Shown: piece after piece, positions 1-8,442 of the stretch
Numbering within the stretch: the stretch's first letter is position 1
How the letters are laid out: each line of letters starts with the position of its first letter
From: Candidatus Nitrosocosmicus arcticus
GTDB taxonomy: Archaea > Thermoproteota > Nitrososphaeria > Nitrososphaerales > Nitrososphaeraceae
Assembly: GCF_007826885.1 (NCBI RefSeq)
Contig: NZ_ML675584.1
Span: 92,588-156,587, forward strand
Direction of reading: 5' to 3'
Length of the DNA: 64,000 nucleotides
Translations under genes and position numbers: made by a program
The notes under the pieces: generated by a model
What the model saw: only the letters and a program-made list of their open reading frames with translations
The model's database searches: none
What the model was told of the DNA's origin: nothing

Positions 1-455
1 CTAGGCCTTTTAACAGCAGCTTTGATAGCAACTGCTGTACCAGTGCTGGACCCAAAATAACCAAATTTGAACGACTTTGTAAACTCGTTTTGTGACATTG
101 CATCCGTTATCATGAGTAGCCTTCCTGCCAGTAATTCTATGTTAAATCTATACTCTTTTGTCTTCTTATCAATCCTTGCTTCCCTTGTACTAAGCAAATC
201 TATTAAAAGCGTGGGAATCCTTGATTCATTTAGTATTTCTGAAAGACTTTCATTTCTGGAGCTGTGTCCAGAACTGCCACTGCCGTGAACAAAAATTACA
301 AGACCGCCGATGTCATTTTCAGGTATAGTTAAAATGCCTTCAAAATAATCTGCGTCAATCAGAAATTTTATTCTACTTTTTCCTGAAACAATGACTAAAT
401 TACAACCTAATTCGTTATTAGTCTTTTGCGAAATGACTCTAGTATATTGGAAAAA
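1..455 (-). CDS. Alpha/beta hydrolase (dienelactone hydrolase-like), partial at left edge
   Basis: Minus-strand reading frame that runs off the left edge. It carries an oxyanion-hole segment HGSGSSGHSSRN and, further on, GYFGSSTGTAVAIKAA with the nucleophile-elbow pattern G-x-S-x-G, both typical of dienelactone hydrolase-like alpha/beta hydrolases. The catalytic Asp and His would lie outside the window. Oddly, between the upstream TGA (456-458) and the HGSGSSG motif there is no ATG, GTG or TTG in frame, so the start is unresolved: it could be a rare start codon, a 5' frameshift, or a decayed gene. In related archaea such hydrolases often accompany a phosphoribosyltransferase like the one at 29.4 kb, but here the two are far apart. 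The family assignment is reasonably safe; intactness is not. Confidence 0.6.
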
Positions 456-699
456 TCAGGATCGTACGGGTGTCAGATTTATTTATGAACTCTTGGATTG
501 AATTACTGGTCGACTCTTTAATCGCTCCTTAATACTGAAAATTTTAAATTTTGATTTCCATGACTTATCCATGAGTAATTACTTGACTACTTCTTTACTA
601 CCTTTAATCCGAAAACGTTTCTAACTGTTTCCTTTTATATATTGAATCACTTTGTTTACCCGGTCCGTATACTCCTAATTTTACGGTATTGGACATAAA

Positions 700-718
700 G
701 AGTAACTCCGAGTAACTC
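700..718 (+). promoter_or_regulatory. Direct repeat of GAGTAACTC upstream of zinc-finger gene
   Basis: Two copies of the nonamer GAGTAACTC (700-708 and 710-718), each itself a dyad with arms GAGT/ACTC. One further copy (38313-38321) sits 37 nt before the start of the paralogous zinc-finger gene at 38350. Here the second copy is 36 nt before the ATG at 746. The matched spacing suggests a shared regulatory element next to the promoter. The function is inferred. Confidence 0.45.
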
Positions 719-745
719 TTAAGAATGTATATGATAATCTGTTAT

Positions 746-1300
746 ATGCTAGAAAATAGTTATCAATGCGATACCTGCGATAAGAAATTTAGTCGAAGAT
801 CAAATGCAAAGAGGCACATAAAGGTCGTTCATGAGGGGAGAGCACGGGCATTCAATAAGATTACAGGTAAAAGTACCGTGGAAGTGCTCCAACATCCAGA
901 CAAATCGCGAACAGGTTCATTGCCTCTTGGTATGGATGCCGGTAAACACATAGACCTACTAAGTTCTGATATGGAAGAAGAATTATTGTCCGAGATTTTG
1001 GAAAAAATTAGGAAACCTTTTGAAGAGTTAGAATCATTAGTTGCAGACCAAAGTGAGATTCCAAAAGCACTATATCTTTCTAGACAGATCACGGCCTCAT
1101 TTCTTTCATCTGATCCAGTAAAGATTCTGCAAGAGTTAGTTAATTTCATAAGAATTTTCAAATTAAAGATAAAACTCGTGAATTACATTTCAAAAAGTGA
1201 CAATATTGACTCAAAAAAAGCCGAAAGTTTTTTTATTGAAACATTTAAGACTGGAAAGTATTACATGAATAGGATAAAATCTAGGACCAATACAGTTTAA
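746..1300 (+). CDS. C2H2 zinc-finger protein
   Basis: One classical C2H2 finger lies at the very N-terminus (YQCDTCDKKFSRRSNAKRHI, then VVH): two Cys two residues apart, then 12 residues and the paired His. The remainder is a helical, charged tail of about 150 residues with no motif I recognise. ATG codons exist in frame at 725, 731 and 746. I choose 746 because the paralogue at 38350 starts directly at its finger and because the GAGTAACTC element then has the same spacing in both genes. Likely a DNA- or RNA-binding regulator, as single-finger proteins are common in Nitrososphaeria. The target is unknown, and no neighbour suggests one. Confidence 0.75.
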   Translation: MLENSYQCDTCDKKFSRRSNAKRHIKVVHEGRARAFNKITGKSTVEVLQHPDKSRTGSLPLGMDAGKHIDLLSSDMEEELLSEILEKIRKPFEELESLVADQSEIPKALYLSRQITASFLSSDPVKILQELVNFIRIFKLKIKLVNYISKSDNIDSKKAESFFIETFKTGKYYMNRIKSRTNTV

Positions 1301-1826
1301 CGATCTACTGTTCCTAAATCCTGCCAAATCATTTATAGTTATATTGGATAGAATGATGTATTCGTAAAGCGGCGAAGAATAAATCAGATATGTTATCTTT
1401 AGAATCATCTGATGGGACATAAAAATAACCTTAAATAAATTATTAATGGTGAATCTCGAGGAGCGAATTCAGGAACTCGGGTTAAAGGATTGAATATTAG
1501 GTGCCAATATTCTGATATACTCATCTTTATTTCTAGCCTCATGTCTCAAAATATATGCCACTAGAGACGTGAACTATTGAAGATATCGTCATCCGAGGTT
1601 TAAGCCTATGTTAGAATCCTATTACTCCACTTTAAGATAATAAAAGATTTGATTCCCACCTCATTGCAAATTTTCTAGTCTATAATGGTAAATATCCTTA
1701 CCCTATCTAAGATCGAATATTTGACCTAAAAGAAAACGTTTCTAAGGCCAGAAGGAACTGTAAGTAGAATAACGGAGCATAAACCATATGTCTTAAAGGA
1801 AAATGGATATATTTGTCCTGACATAA
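1301..1826. other. Intergenic, no gene recognised
   Basis: About 525 nt of AT-rich sequence between the zinc-finger gene and the convergent protease-nuclease gene. Only very short open stretches are present and I see no RNA gene or repeat in it. Confidence 0.5.
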
Positions 1827-3728
1827 TCAAGACCAGTCTATATCCTTTACATGTTCAATTGGATTTCTTTGAGGTGTTTGAATTCCCTTACGATTTAATT
1901 TGGTGCCGAAAGAATCGACTGTTTTGATCTTTGCATCAAATATTAATCCACACCTTGCTTCGATCTCCGCCAAACCTACTTGAAAAACCTTGAAATCATC
2001 TAAATCTAAAGCCTCTAATTCATCAAGGTTTTGAGTAAGCAGAAAGCCCTTTGCTCTTAATACTTGATTTTCTACATACATTAGTATCTTCCAGAATTCC
2101 CTGGGGAGTTTTGTATTCCTATATATCTTATCGTCTTGGTGAAATACTGGACCACCAAATAAACTAACCCTTAAATTCTCGACGTCTACTTCATCAAAAA
2201 CTGCATCTTCTAGCTTTCCCCAAATTCCTCCCTTATTACCTTGGTTAAACTTGTCCATCTGTGGGGATATATTTGTAAAGTAAAATGAATCCTTGTTTGC
2301 CTTTTCTGCTTCTGCTAGGGTTCCCCACACCAGGTCAGCCCTTCGAGCAATGTGACCACGATCCAGTTTATTTGTTCTATACAACTCATCTCCCGCTTGA
2401 AATTCAGATGGGATTCTTGGATCGTTTATAAAGGGAATACCACTTCGACTTATTTTCTTAATGTTACCGCCGTCAATATTCCAACCAACCCAAAAAGGAA
2501 ATTTTCTTTCTTTATTAAGTACTAGTGAGAAATGCGTATAATCAATTATTTCTGATTCGTTTAAGACATACCTATCTTCTTTGTTTTCCTCGACTAAGCC
2601 AGGATTCTCAATGTGAACAGATAAAAAGTCGGTAGCAAAACCCCGATTAGGCTTAGTTTCCAATAGATTTGGCCCGTCAAGGGTTATCTGGAGTTTTTCA
2701 AAAATTGATTTCGGATAACATGCAATCGCATATTCAGTGGGATTTCCAGATGATTCGCCGGCAAAGTGTAATCCTGCCATAACACCAGATGGTTTACCGT
2801 TACTTGATTTGAATATCCATACTGAGCCAGAATCTCCGCCCATACTTATCTCACCATTTTCTGGAGGGTTGGTAAGGTCTATCCCAATCTCAAAACCGCC
2901 TATTTCTTGTTCTCCGATCGACCCACCATAATCTATTTTCACAATAGTATTGACTCTTGAAACTACGCCGTGAGTAACTCCAGTTGTTCTACCACTTTTT
3001 ATGACCTTGTCGCCTAACTCTGGTTCTCCTATTTTGTCTATTGATATTCCCAAATCAATAACGGCATTGTTAAAGCTCCGATCTTCGATTGTGGTAATTG
3101 CACAATCACCAGCGTGTCCCAAGTGTGATCTTACTAGCTTTCCCATTTTGTTCAAATGAGCGCGGTTATCATCATGAGGACCAGGTTGCACTATATCATC
3201 ACCAATCACTCCGTTTGATCCATGAAGTACGTGCCAATTGCTCAGAATATAAGGCGAACCTGATGCTTTGTCATAAACCATACATCCAATTGTACCTGCA
3301 CTTCCATGGACATTTGATATGCTTATGCCAGGTACCATTGGATCCATACGCCTCTTGCGATCACTCACTACTAGTTCAGATACTAACCTAAAATCTGCAG
3401 CATACTTTCTCTGGATTACATCCGTAGGAACCTCTGTTCCATTTAATTTAAAGTATTTTGGAATCAGTGTACTGCCGAGTCCCTTAATGTCTTCTGGCTG
3501 GGCTTTCATCTCTACAGTGAACTGAATCGATATTTCATCAGTAAGTTTGTCTTCTTTTTGCTTGTAACCAATTCCTACTGATGAGATATTGGGATCCTTT
3601 AGAAATTCAGCTCCTCTAGTCCTGACGAAATCTCTTAATACATTCATTGAGACTACTTGACTATCTTTTGCGCTGGCCTGTTTTTTGATCAAATTTCTAG
3701 ACTTCGAATTTTTAATCTTTTTAGCCAT
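1827..3728 (-). CDS. Trypsin-like serine protease fused to NUC1-type DNA/RNA non-specific endonuclease
   Basis: A 633-residue two-enzyme fusion. Residues about 140-350 form a chymotrypsin-fold protease: His166 in SNWHVLHG, Asp208 in HAGDCAI and Ser300 in MGGDSGSVW make a complete triad. Residues about 395-620 match the NUC1 (S. marcescens-type) nuclease: the catalytic motif DRGH (His459) in KLDRGHIARRAD, then TNISPQMDKFNQG whose Asn provides the Mg2+ site. The first 100 residues resemble the N-terminal segment often seen before such bacterial trypsin domains. The N-terminus is Lys-rich and lacks a signal peptide, so the protein would stay inside the cell unless exported by another route. A TATA-like box lies about 25 nt before the ATG at 3728. 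It may act as a toxin, defence effector or scavenging enzyme; which of these is unresolved. Confidence 0.85.
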   Translation of the reverse strand: MAKKIKNSKSRNLIKKQASAKDSQVVSMNVLRDFVRTRGAEFLKDPNISSVGIGYKQKEDKLTDEISIQFTVEMKAQPEDIKGLGSTLIPKYFKLNGTEVPTDVIQRKYAADFRLVSELVVSDRKRRMDPMVPGISISNVHGSAGTIGCMVYDKASGSPYILSNWHVLHGSNGVIGDDIVQPGPHDDNRAHLNKMGKLVRSHLGHAGDCAITTIEDRSFNNAVIDLGISIDKIGEPELGDKVIKSGRTTGVTHGVVSRVNTIVKIDYGGSIGEQEIGGFEIGIDLTNPPENGEISMGGDSGSVWIFKSSNGKPSGVMAGLHFAGESSGNPTEYAIACYPKSIFEKLQITLDGPNLLETKPNRGFATDFLSVHIENPGLVEENKEDRYVLNESEIIDYTHFSLVLNKERKFPFWVGWNIDGGNIKKISRSGIPFINDPRIPSEFQAGDELYRTNKLDRGHIARRADLVWGTLAEAEKANKDSFYFTNISPQMDKFNQGNKGGIWGKLEDAVFDEVDVENLRVSLFGGPVFHQDDKIYRNTKLPREFWKILMYVENQVLRAKGFLLTQNLDELEALDLDDFKVFQVGLAEIEARCGLIFDAKIKTVDSFGTKLNRKGIQTPQRNPIEHVKDIDWS

Positions 3729-4162
3729 GAAAAAAAGATAATGTCTATATACTTAATCTTTTGTTAATTATTGGGATATTAAAGAAAAATCATGTTCTCA
3801 ACCAATTCAGAAGTTACCTCCAGAAGAAGATTTAGATCTAATTAATTATCATTACAGGGGGATATTTCCTAGTTCTCTTCTTGTAATTTTTTTGGAAAAT
3901 ACTTGAAATAGTAATAAAGGGGGGGAATGAAACTCCTCCTATTAAACTCTCTGATGTCAAAAATTTTATTGGTGAATTGTTGTGAATGCGTGGGCGTTTC
4001 GGCATGTTAATATGCTAAAGTACGGTATTAACATCCAATAATCTGATTTCTTGATGATTTCTCAATTAAGAGTTACAACAATATTAAGCACTTGTATAAT
4101 CGTTATTGATGGATGATTCAAATCTATAGAAAATATTAATATCACTTGAAATCAATATCTCT
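3729..4162. promoter_or_regulatory. Divergent promoter region between nuclease fusion and M6 protease
   Basis: A 434-nt divergent intergenic region. A TATA-like box (about 3745-3753, minus strand) serves the protease-nuclease gene and another AT box lies about 25-30 nt before the M6 gene. An inverted repeat GTTAATA (4006-4012) / TATTAAC (4026-4032) lies between them. No gene is visible. Confidence 0.4.
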
Positions 4163-5587
4163 ATGAAAAAACAGAAATTTAATGTTCCTCGTACAATAAA
4201 ACCGCATTCTATTCATAGTCGATGCATGATGCCTCCGTCGCCTGGGGTAATCGCTTCTCTAAAGAGTGAATTCGATCGCTCTGGAGAAACTGACATAAAA
4301 AAATTCTTACGAGACGTGGGCTTAGAACCTGGGTATAATCCACTAGGAAAAGACGACCCTGTAAGACCTAACGTTGCAGCAATGGAAAGAGGTATTTTAA
4401 AACTTGAAAGAATAGATGTTCCGACTTTTAAACCACAGGGGGAAATTAATGCATTAGTTGTTCTTATTGATTTTGAGGATAACGTTGCAAAAACTCCACC
4501 TTCTCATTTTGAGGAATTGTTATTTTCTAAGGATACATATCTGACTGGAAGTCTCCGCGATTACTATGATGAAGTTAGTAATGGTAGAGTAGATATTGTT
4601 GGCCAGGTTTCGGGTTGGCACAGAATGAAGGAAAATTATTCATTTTATGTGGGAAAGGACAGTGGAGGAGATATTGAAGGTTATCCTAATAACGCCAGGC
4701 GCATGGTAGAGGAGGCAGTAGCCATCGCTTTAGACCGGGATTCTAACATACAATGGGATAAGTACGATTTGAATGGGGATAAAACAATTGATGCTTTATT
4801 TATTGTCCATGCCGGTCCTGGGGCAGAAGTTCAACAGACCGAAGAAGGAAGAAAAAAACACATTTGGTCTCATAAATGGATAGTCCAGAACCCACTTAAG
4901 GTGACTGACAACATTTGGGCCTCAATCTATTTGACAGTCCCTGAGGATGGTCTCCTTGGTGTATATGCGCATGAAGCAGGTCATTTAATTTTTGGCTGGC
5001 CCGATTTATATGATGCTTGTACCGACCAAAATAGAACGGCTGGTGTTGGTGAATGGTCTCTAATGGCATCAGGAAGTTGGACTAATGGTGGTGTTACTCC
5101 ATCTTATCCTGACGCTTGGTGTAGAATGGTTCAACAATGGCCTGCCATAACCAAAATAAGAGGAATTAAGGAATTGAGTCTAAAACCAATCGAAGAAGTA
5201 GATCAAGTGGTTATGATCCCAATAAGAGGAAAACTTAAAGAGTATTTCATACTCGAAAATCGGAGAAGAGTAAAATTTGATAAATACCTACCTGGGGATG
5301 GGCTGTTGGTTTATCATATAGATGAGGGAGCAGAAAACAATTGTGATGAAAATCATTTGGCTGTTGGAGTAGTTCAGGCTGATGGACAACAGGATCTTGA
5401 AAGAATAGGGTTATTTGGAAATCAAGGAGACGATGGAGATCCATTTCCCGGGACAGGCAGCAGAACAAATCTGGATTCATCTAATTTCCCAAATACTTTA
5501 GATTATGGTGGTAACAATACTGGGATAAGCTTAAGCAATATAAGATGGGTTGAAAATAGTCTGGATTTTACGGTGAATATGACCTAA
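4163..5587 (+). CDS. M6 family (immune inhibitor A-like) metalloprotease
   Basis: Zinc metalloprotease of 474 residues. The active site is at about residue 269: HEAGHLIFGWPDLYD, i.e. HExxH followed by Gly and Asp as in the M6 family. A Met-turn follows in GVGEWSLMASGSW (near residue 300). The upstream block DLNGDKTIDALFIVHAG is also characteristic of M6 domains. A beta-rich C-terminal part (about 340-474) follows. The N-terminus (MKKQKFNVPRTIKPHS) has no hydrophobic signal sequence, unlike the secreted bacterial relatives. It is transcribed divergently from the protease-nuclease fusion and lies in a run of peptidase genes. A TATA-like region precedes the ATG by about 25-30 nt. The family call is firm; substrate and location are not known. 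Confidence 0.88.
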   Translation: MKKQKFNVPRTIKPHSIHSRCMMPPSPGVIASLKSEFDRSGETDIKKFLRDVGLEPGYNPLGKDDPVRPNVAAMERGILKLERIDVPTFKPQGEINALVVLIDFEDNVAKTPPSHFEELLFSKDTYLTGSLRDYYDEVSNGRVDIVGQVSGWHRMKENYSFYVGKDSGGDIEGYPNNARRMVEEAVAIALDRDSNIQWDKYDLNGDKTIDALFIVHAGPGAEVQQTEEGRKKHIWSHKWIVQNPLKVTDNIWASIYLTVPEDGLLGVYAHEAGHLIFGWPDLYDACTDQNRTAGVGEWSLMASGSWTNGGVTPSYPDAWCRMVQQWPAITKIRGIKELSLKPIEEVDQVVMIPIRGKLKEYFILENRRRVKFDKYLPGDGLLVYHIDEGAENNCDENHLAVGVVQADGQQDLERIGLFGNQGDDGDPFPGTGSRTNLDSSNFPNTLDYGGNNTGISLSNIRWVENSLDFTVNMT

Positions 5588-5634
5588 GGTAAGAGCAAGC
5601 AAAATAGTCTATTTCCTGATTCGGTTCAAAAGAG

Positions 5635-5916
5635 TTAGGGCTTGATTCTTGCAGTGTAGGATTGTTGTTTTTCATCACCGATAAATGAAACTAGAACATT
5701 CACTTCCTCGCTTTCAAAATATTTAAGATCATTTTTTGATACTGTTATTTCTATTTCTTGCCCTATCTTATCTTTGACAAAATTAGGCATCTGGTTATAA
5801 TCTTTGGCTTCGAGAACAAGTAATCTTACTTTGCCCAACTCTCCGTTTATAGTCTTTCCTTTCACCTTTGCATACACATCACTAGCATTGGGCGCGACAC
5901 TGATCCCGTAACCCAT
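5635..5916 (-). CDS. Small beta-rich protein of unknown function, downstream of M14 gene
   Basis: A 93-residue protein with alternating short beta-type segments (e.g. GKVRLLVLEAK, GQEIEITVSK, EEVNVLVSFIG) and no Cys or membrane segment. It has an ATG start and lies 109 nt downstream of the M14 carboxypeptidase on the same strand, so it may be co-transcribed with it. I do not recognise the family. Small all-beta proteins beside peptidases are sometimes inhibitors or immunity proteins, but nothing in the sequence itself proves that. Confidence 0.55.
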   Translation of the reverse strand: MGYGISVAPNASDVYAKVKGKTINGELGKVRLLVLEAKDYNQMPNFVKDKIGQEIEITVSKNDLKYFESEEVNVLVSFIGDEKQQSYTARIKP

Positions 5917-6025
5917 AAGACCTCTATGATTTACAATAAATTAAACATTGATAGAATTAATTAATTCGATTTACCTATCCGATCATGAATTATATGCACG
6001 CGGCAAAGCCTTCTCAGAAGATACT

Positions 6026-7126
6026 TCACTCTATAGATGAATTGAGCACAATGGAGTCACAAAAAGCTACCAATCCCGAGCATACTTCTACAATGATTTC
6101 TTTCATTTCTGACCACGGGGGCTGAAAGTCATCCTTTCCAAATTCTAGTGTAAAACTGTAAACCTTATTTTTATCAACATCCAAAAAATGCCTACTAAAA
6201 GCATAGTCATCACCAGCACCAGAAGTCGGGTATAAACCAAACGATTGCTCAACAGAATACCTTGTACCACGTACGTTCTCTAAAGCGTTTGCAAAGGTAG
6301 ATGCCAGATCCTTTACGTAATTGTAATCTGTTAGGGGAATGTACTCTTTATACTCCTTATCATTTTCAATACCTCGAACTTTATCGTACTGTGCATTTCT
6401 AAAATTTTGTTTGGCTTCTAAAACTTGATTCTGGTCAATTCCCCAACAATAATAAATGGCCCCCACTGCACAATGAATATCCATATAATGACCAATTCCC
6501 TCAAATTCATCTAGTAGCCACTTTATGTTTCTTGTTTCTGGTTCAGAAAATACTGCTGATCCCCTATATCTCTGTCTAGGATCACAGGGATCAGCAGATG
6601 TTTCCACTCTAGCATCCGGAGCAAAACATTCTGTGAAATCCCATAGCAAATCGTAGTTTCTATTCAAATCTACTCCGATACAATCTGGTTCTCCATGACT
6701 TTCATCAGGGTTACGGTTTCGACGCCACAACACATTGGCTGGGCCACCTTGACTGTATGCTTTACCATCCGGATTTACGTCGGGGACTATAATTATATTA
6801 GTTTCCTCAATAATCCTTCTAATTTGACTGGATTCAAAATATTGATCTTGGTACCTTAAACCCGTATCCTTTGAATATGCCTCCAATAGATCTGCCGCAA
6901 AATAAACACAAATATCAGAACCGCCCCATTCTCTGGCGTGAACGGATCCAGTAAAAAGGATTGACTTATTCTTCCTGTTTGCTTTATTCTTTCCTATAAT
7001 TAAAGCGTGAATAGTCCTTCCTTCAATACTCTTGTTTGGAAGTTCAACGATTTGGGAAGTATTGCTATACGTCCTTGATAAAGATGTCAAAGCATCTTCA
7101 ACCTCATCAACATTAAGGTAAGTCAC
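6026..7126 (-). CDS. M14 family zinc carboxypeptidase
   Basis: A 366-residue carboxypeptidase A-like enzyme that removes C-terminal residues from peptides. Zinc ligands are His63 and Glu66 in SVHAREWGG and His218 in MDIHCAVG. The substrate-binding Asn-Arg pair is in GVDLNRNYD (about 152-159) and the catalytic Glu is Glu328 in SFTLEFGKDD. All key residues are present. There is neither a signal peptide nor an M14 activation propeptide. The start is a GTG at 7126 preceded by AAGGAG overlapping the stop of the upstream small gene, whose end is only 8 nt away, so the two are translationally linked. The cluster context is other peptidases. Confidence 0.88.
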   Translation of the reverse strand: MTYLNVDEVEDALTSLSRTYSNTSQIVELPNKSIEGRTIHALIIGKNKANRKNKSILFTGSVHAREWGGSDICVYFAADLLEAYSKDTGLRYQDQYFESSQIRRIIEETNIIIVPDVNPDGKAYSQGGPANVLWRRNRNPDESHGEPDCIGVDLNRNYDLLWDFTECFAPDARVETSADPCDPRQRYRGSAVFSEPETRNIKWLLDEFEGIGHYMDIHCAVGAIYYCWGIDQNQVLEAKQNFRNAQYDKVRGIENDKEYKEYIPLTDYNYVKDLASTFANALENVRGTRYSVEQSFGLYPTSGAGDDYAFSRHFLDVDKNKVYSFTLEFGKDDFQPPWSEMKEIIVEVCSGLVAFCDSIVLNSSIE

Positions 7127-7134
7127 TAAGTCAT

Positions 7135-7464
7135 CTACTCCTTGACTCCAAATCCCTTTACCATTGGATTAGGATCAGCATCTTTGGATTTTGCTTTTGA
7201 ATACCTATTCTCCTTAGAAATATCATCTTGTTTTTTAACGGCTGACTGCATCAAATCCTCATGAATTTCTATATCCAATAAATTACTTTTACGACTTATC
7301 ATCGCATTCTTTTGTTTATCTTTTGTATACGCTTCGATCTCATAAGTTCCATCACCCAACTTTTTTGGCCCGCCACAAGAAGTGTCCAATCTCTCATTAA
7401 AAATATAGTCTATCAATGCTTTCTTATCCTTGGATCTTATCTTAATCTTCCAAACAGGTTCCAT
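7135..7464 (-). CDS. Small protein co-transcribed with the M14 carboxypeptidase
   Basis: About 109 residues from the ATG at 7464. A GTG at 7500 would add 12 residues, but a TATA-like box (around 7484-7493) lies about 25 nt before the ATG, which favours a leaderless start there. The predicted pattern is beta-alpha-beta (VWKIKIRSKDKKALIDYIFN, then GTYEIEAYTKDKQKNAMI, LLDIEIHED) followed by a polar, Lys-rich C-terminal tail. That layout resembles inhibitor/propeptide-type small domains. Since the M14 enzyme lacks its own propeptide and starts 8 nt later, a role as trans-acting chaperone or inhibitor is an attractive inference. I do not recognise the family. Confidence 0.6.
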   Translation of the reverse strand: MEPVWKIKIRSKDKKALIDYIFNERLDTSCGGPKKLGDGTYEIEAYTKDKQKNAMISRKSNLLDIEIHEDLMQSAVKKQDDISKENRYSKAKSKDADPNPMVKGFGVKE

Positions 7465-7762
7465 TACTGTAGTAATGTATTTTATCTTATATACTTTCAC
7501 GCTTCTTCAGAGTAATTATTCGGATTAAGATCCTGAAATATTGATTACAAGATTTTGGATGTTCATAAATATCTGGTAACAAATAATCACAGTTTTACTG
7601 ATTGATGCGCAATTGGCGATTAATTACTTGATTGTCTGAATCGGAGGGATATTTTCTAAATCAATAACCAGAGCATATCTTTTATTTGTTTACAAGATCT
7701 GTGATTTCACCATTGATGAATCTTCTTTACTAGTTCTGAGTGGGCCTCATTTCTCTAATGAG

Positions 7763-8143
7763 TTACGTGGGATCAAATTCTATTATTTTGTCCCCAATCA
7801 CTAATTTTATGGCTTCTTTTTGCTTGAATGGGGGAATTACTTTGGCTAAAGGTGACAAATCAAATACTAAATTATCAGTTACTATCCTTTTGCACTTGTC
7901 CCCATTATCATCATGTGAAAGGTTCAAATGAATACGTGTAGGTTGTAAATCCAAGAATTTATCTGCAACAAGAATAAATTCGTGCGTTTTGCATCCACCA
8001 ATATAGGAAACTTTAATTTCAATTTCATTTCCAACTAATTCTATTGACTTTATTGTAAAAGGAGCCTTATTCAATTCTTTTATTTCATCCGAATTTAGTA
8101 TCATCAACATCTTTTTTTCTTTGGTTGATATCGGTGGATGCAT
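7763..8143 (-). CDS. Small protein with conserved-looking Cys/His pattern, unknown function
   Basis: A 126-residue protein. The core reads as a beta sandwich with GGCKTHEF (residues about 50-57), then LNLSHDDNGDKCKR and LVFDLSPLAK. The Cys-x-x-His pair and the later Ser-His...Asp-x-Cys resemble a small domain found in bacterial lipoproteins, possibly a metal site or disulphide. No lipobox or signal peptide is present. A TATA-like box lies about 20-30 nt upstream of the ATG. It is 262 nt upstream of the small protein/M14 pair on the same strand, so probably a separate transcript. The function is not assigned. Confidence 0.55.
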   Translation of the reverse strand: MHPPISTKEKKMLMILNSDEIKELNKAPFTIKSIELVGNEIEIKVSYIGGCKTHEFILVADKFLDLQPTRIHLNLSHDDNGDKCKRIVTDNLVFDLSPLAKVIPPFKQKEAIKLVIGDKIIEFDPT

Positions 8144-8416
8144 GTTGTTGATACTAACTTTATTTTATTAAACATTGTTGATATTTGACTCACTCATTGA
8201 GAATTAATTAGCTGGAGTAAGAACAAGATCGTTTTTGAACAATACTTGTATTAGTTACCTTTAAGATGGTTGAGTGGGCATTTTACTTTGAATGAATCGC
8301 CGGGTTCAAATGAACTTTGAAAAAAGGTTTCAAATTTGAATTCTCTACAGGATTTTACAGATCATATCTTTTTTCTACGAATAAAAGGTTCAAATCATAA
8401 TCTATCAACAATCTTA

Positions 8417-8434
8417 AATAATATTAATATTATT
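8417..8434. promoter_or_regulatory. AT-only perfect palindrome in serine protease promoter
   Basis: The 18-nt sequence AATAATATTAATATTATT is a perfect palindrome centred about 17 nt before the ATG at 8443. In such AT-rich DNA it may be no more than the TATA/initiation region, but its position fits an operator. Confidence 0.3.
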
Positions 8435-8442
8435 ATTTAAAA

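Noticed and set aside
67..288. Plus-strand open frame of 73 codons at the left edge
   Set aside because: It is the antisense of the alpha/beta hydrolase whose motifs are clear on the minus strand.
1447..1490. Short ATG frame MVNLEERIQELGLKD resembling the N-terminus of RidA-like proteins
   Set aside because: Only 15 codons before a stop and no further similarity in any frame, so too little to call a remnant.
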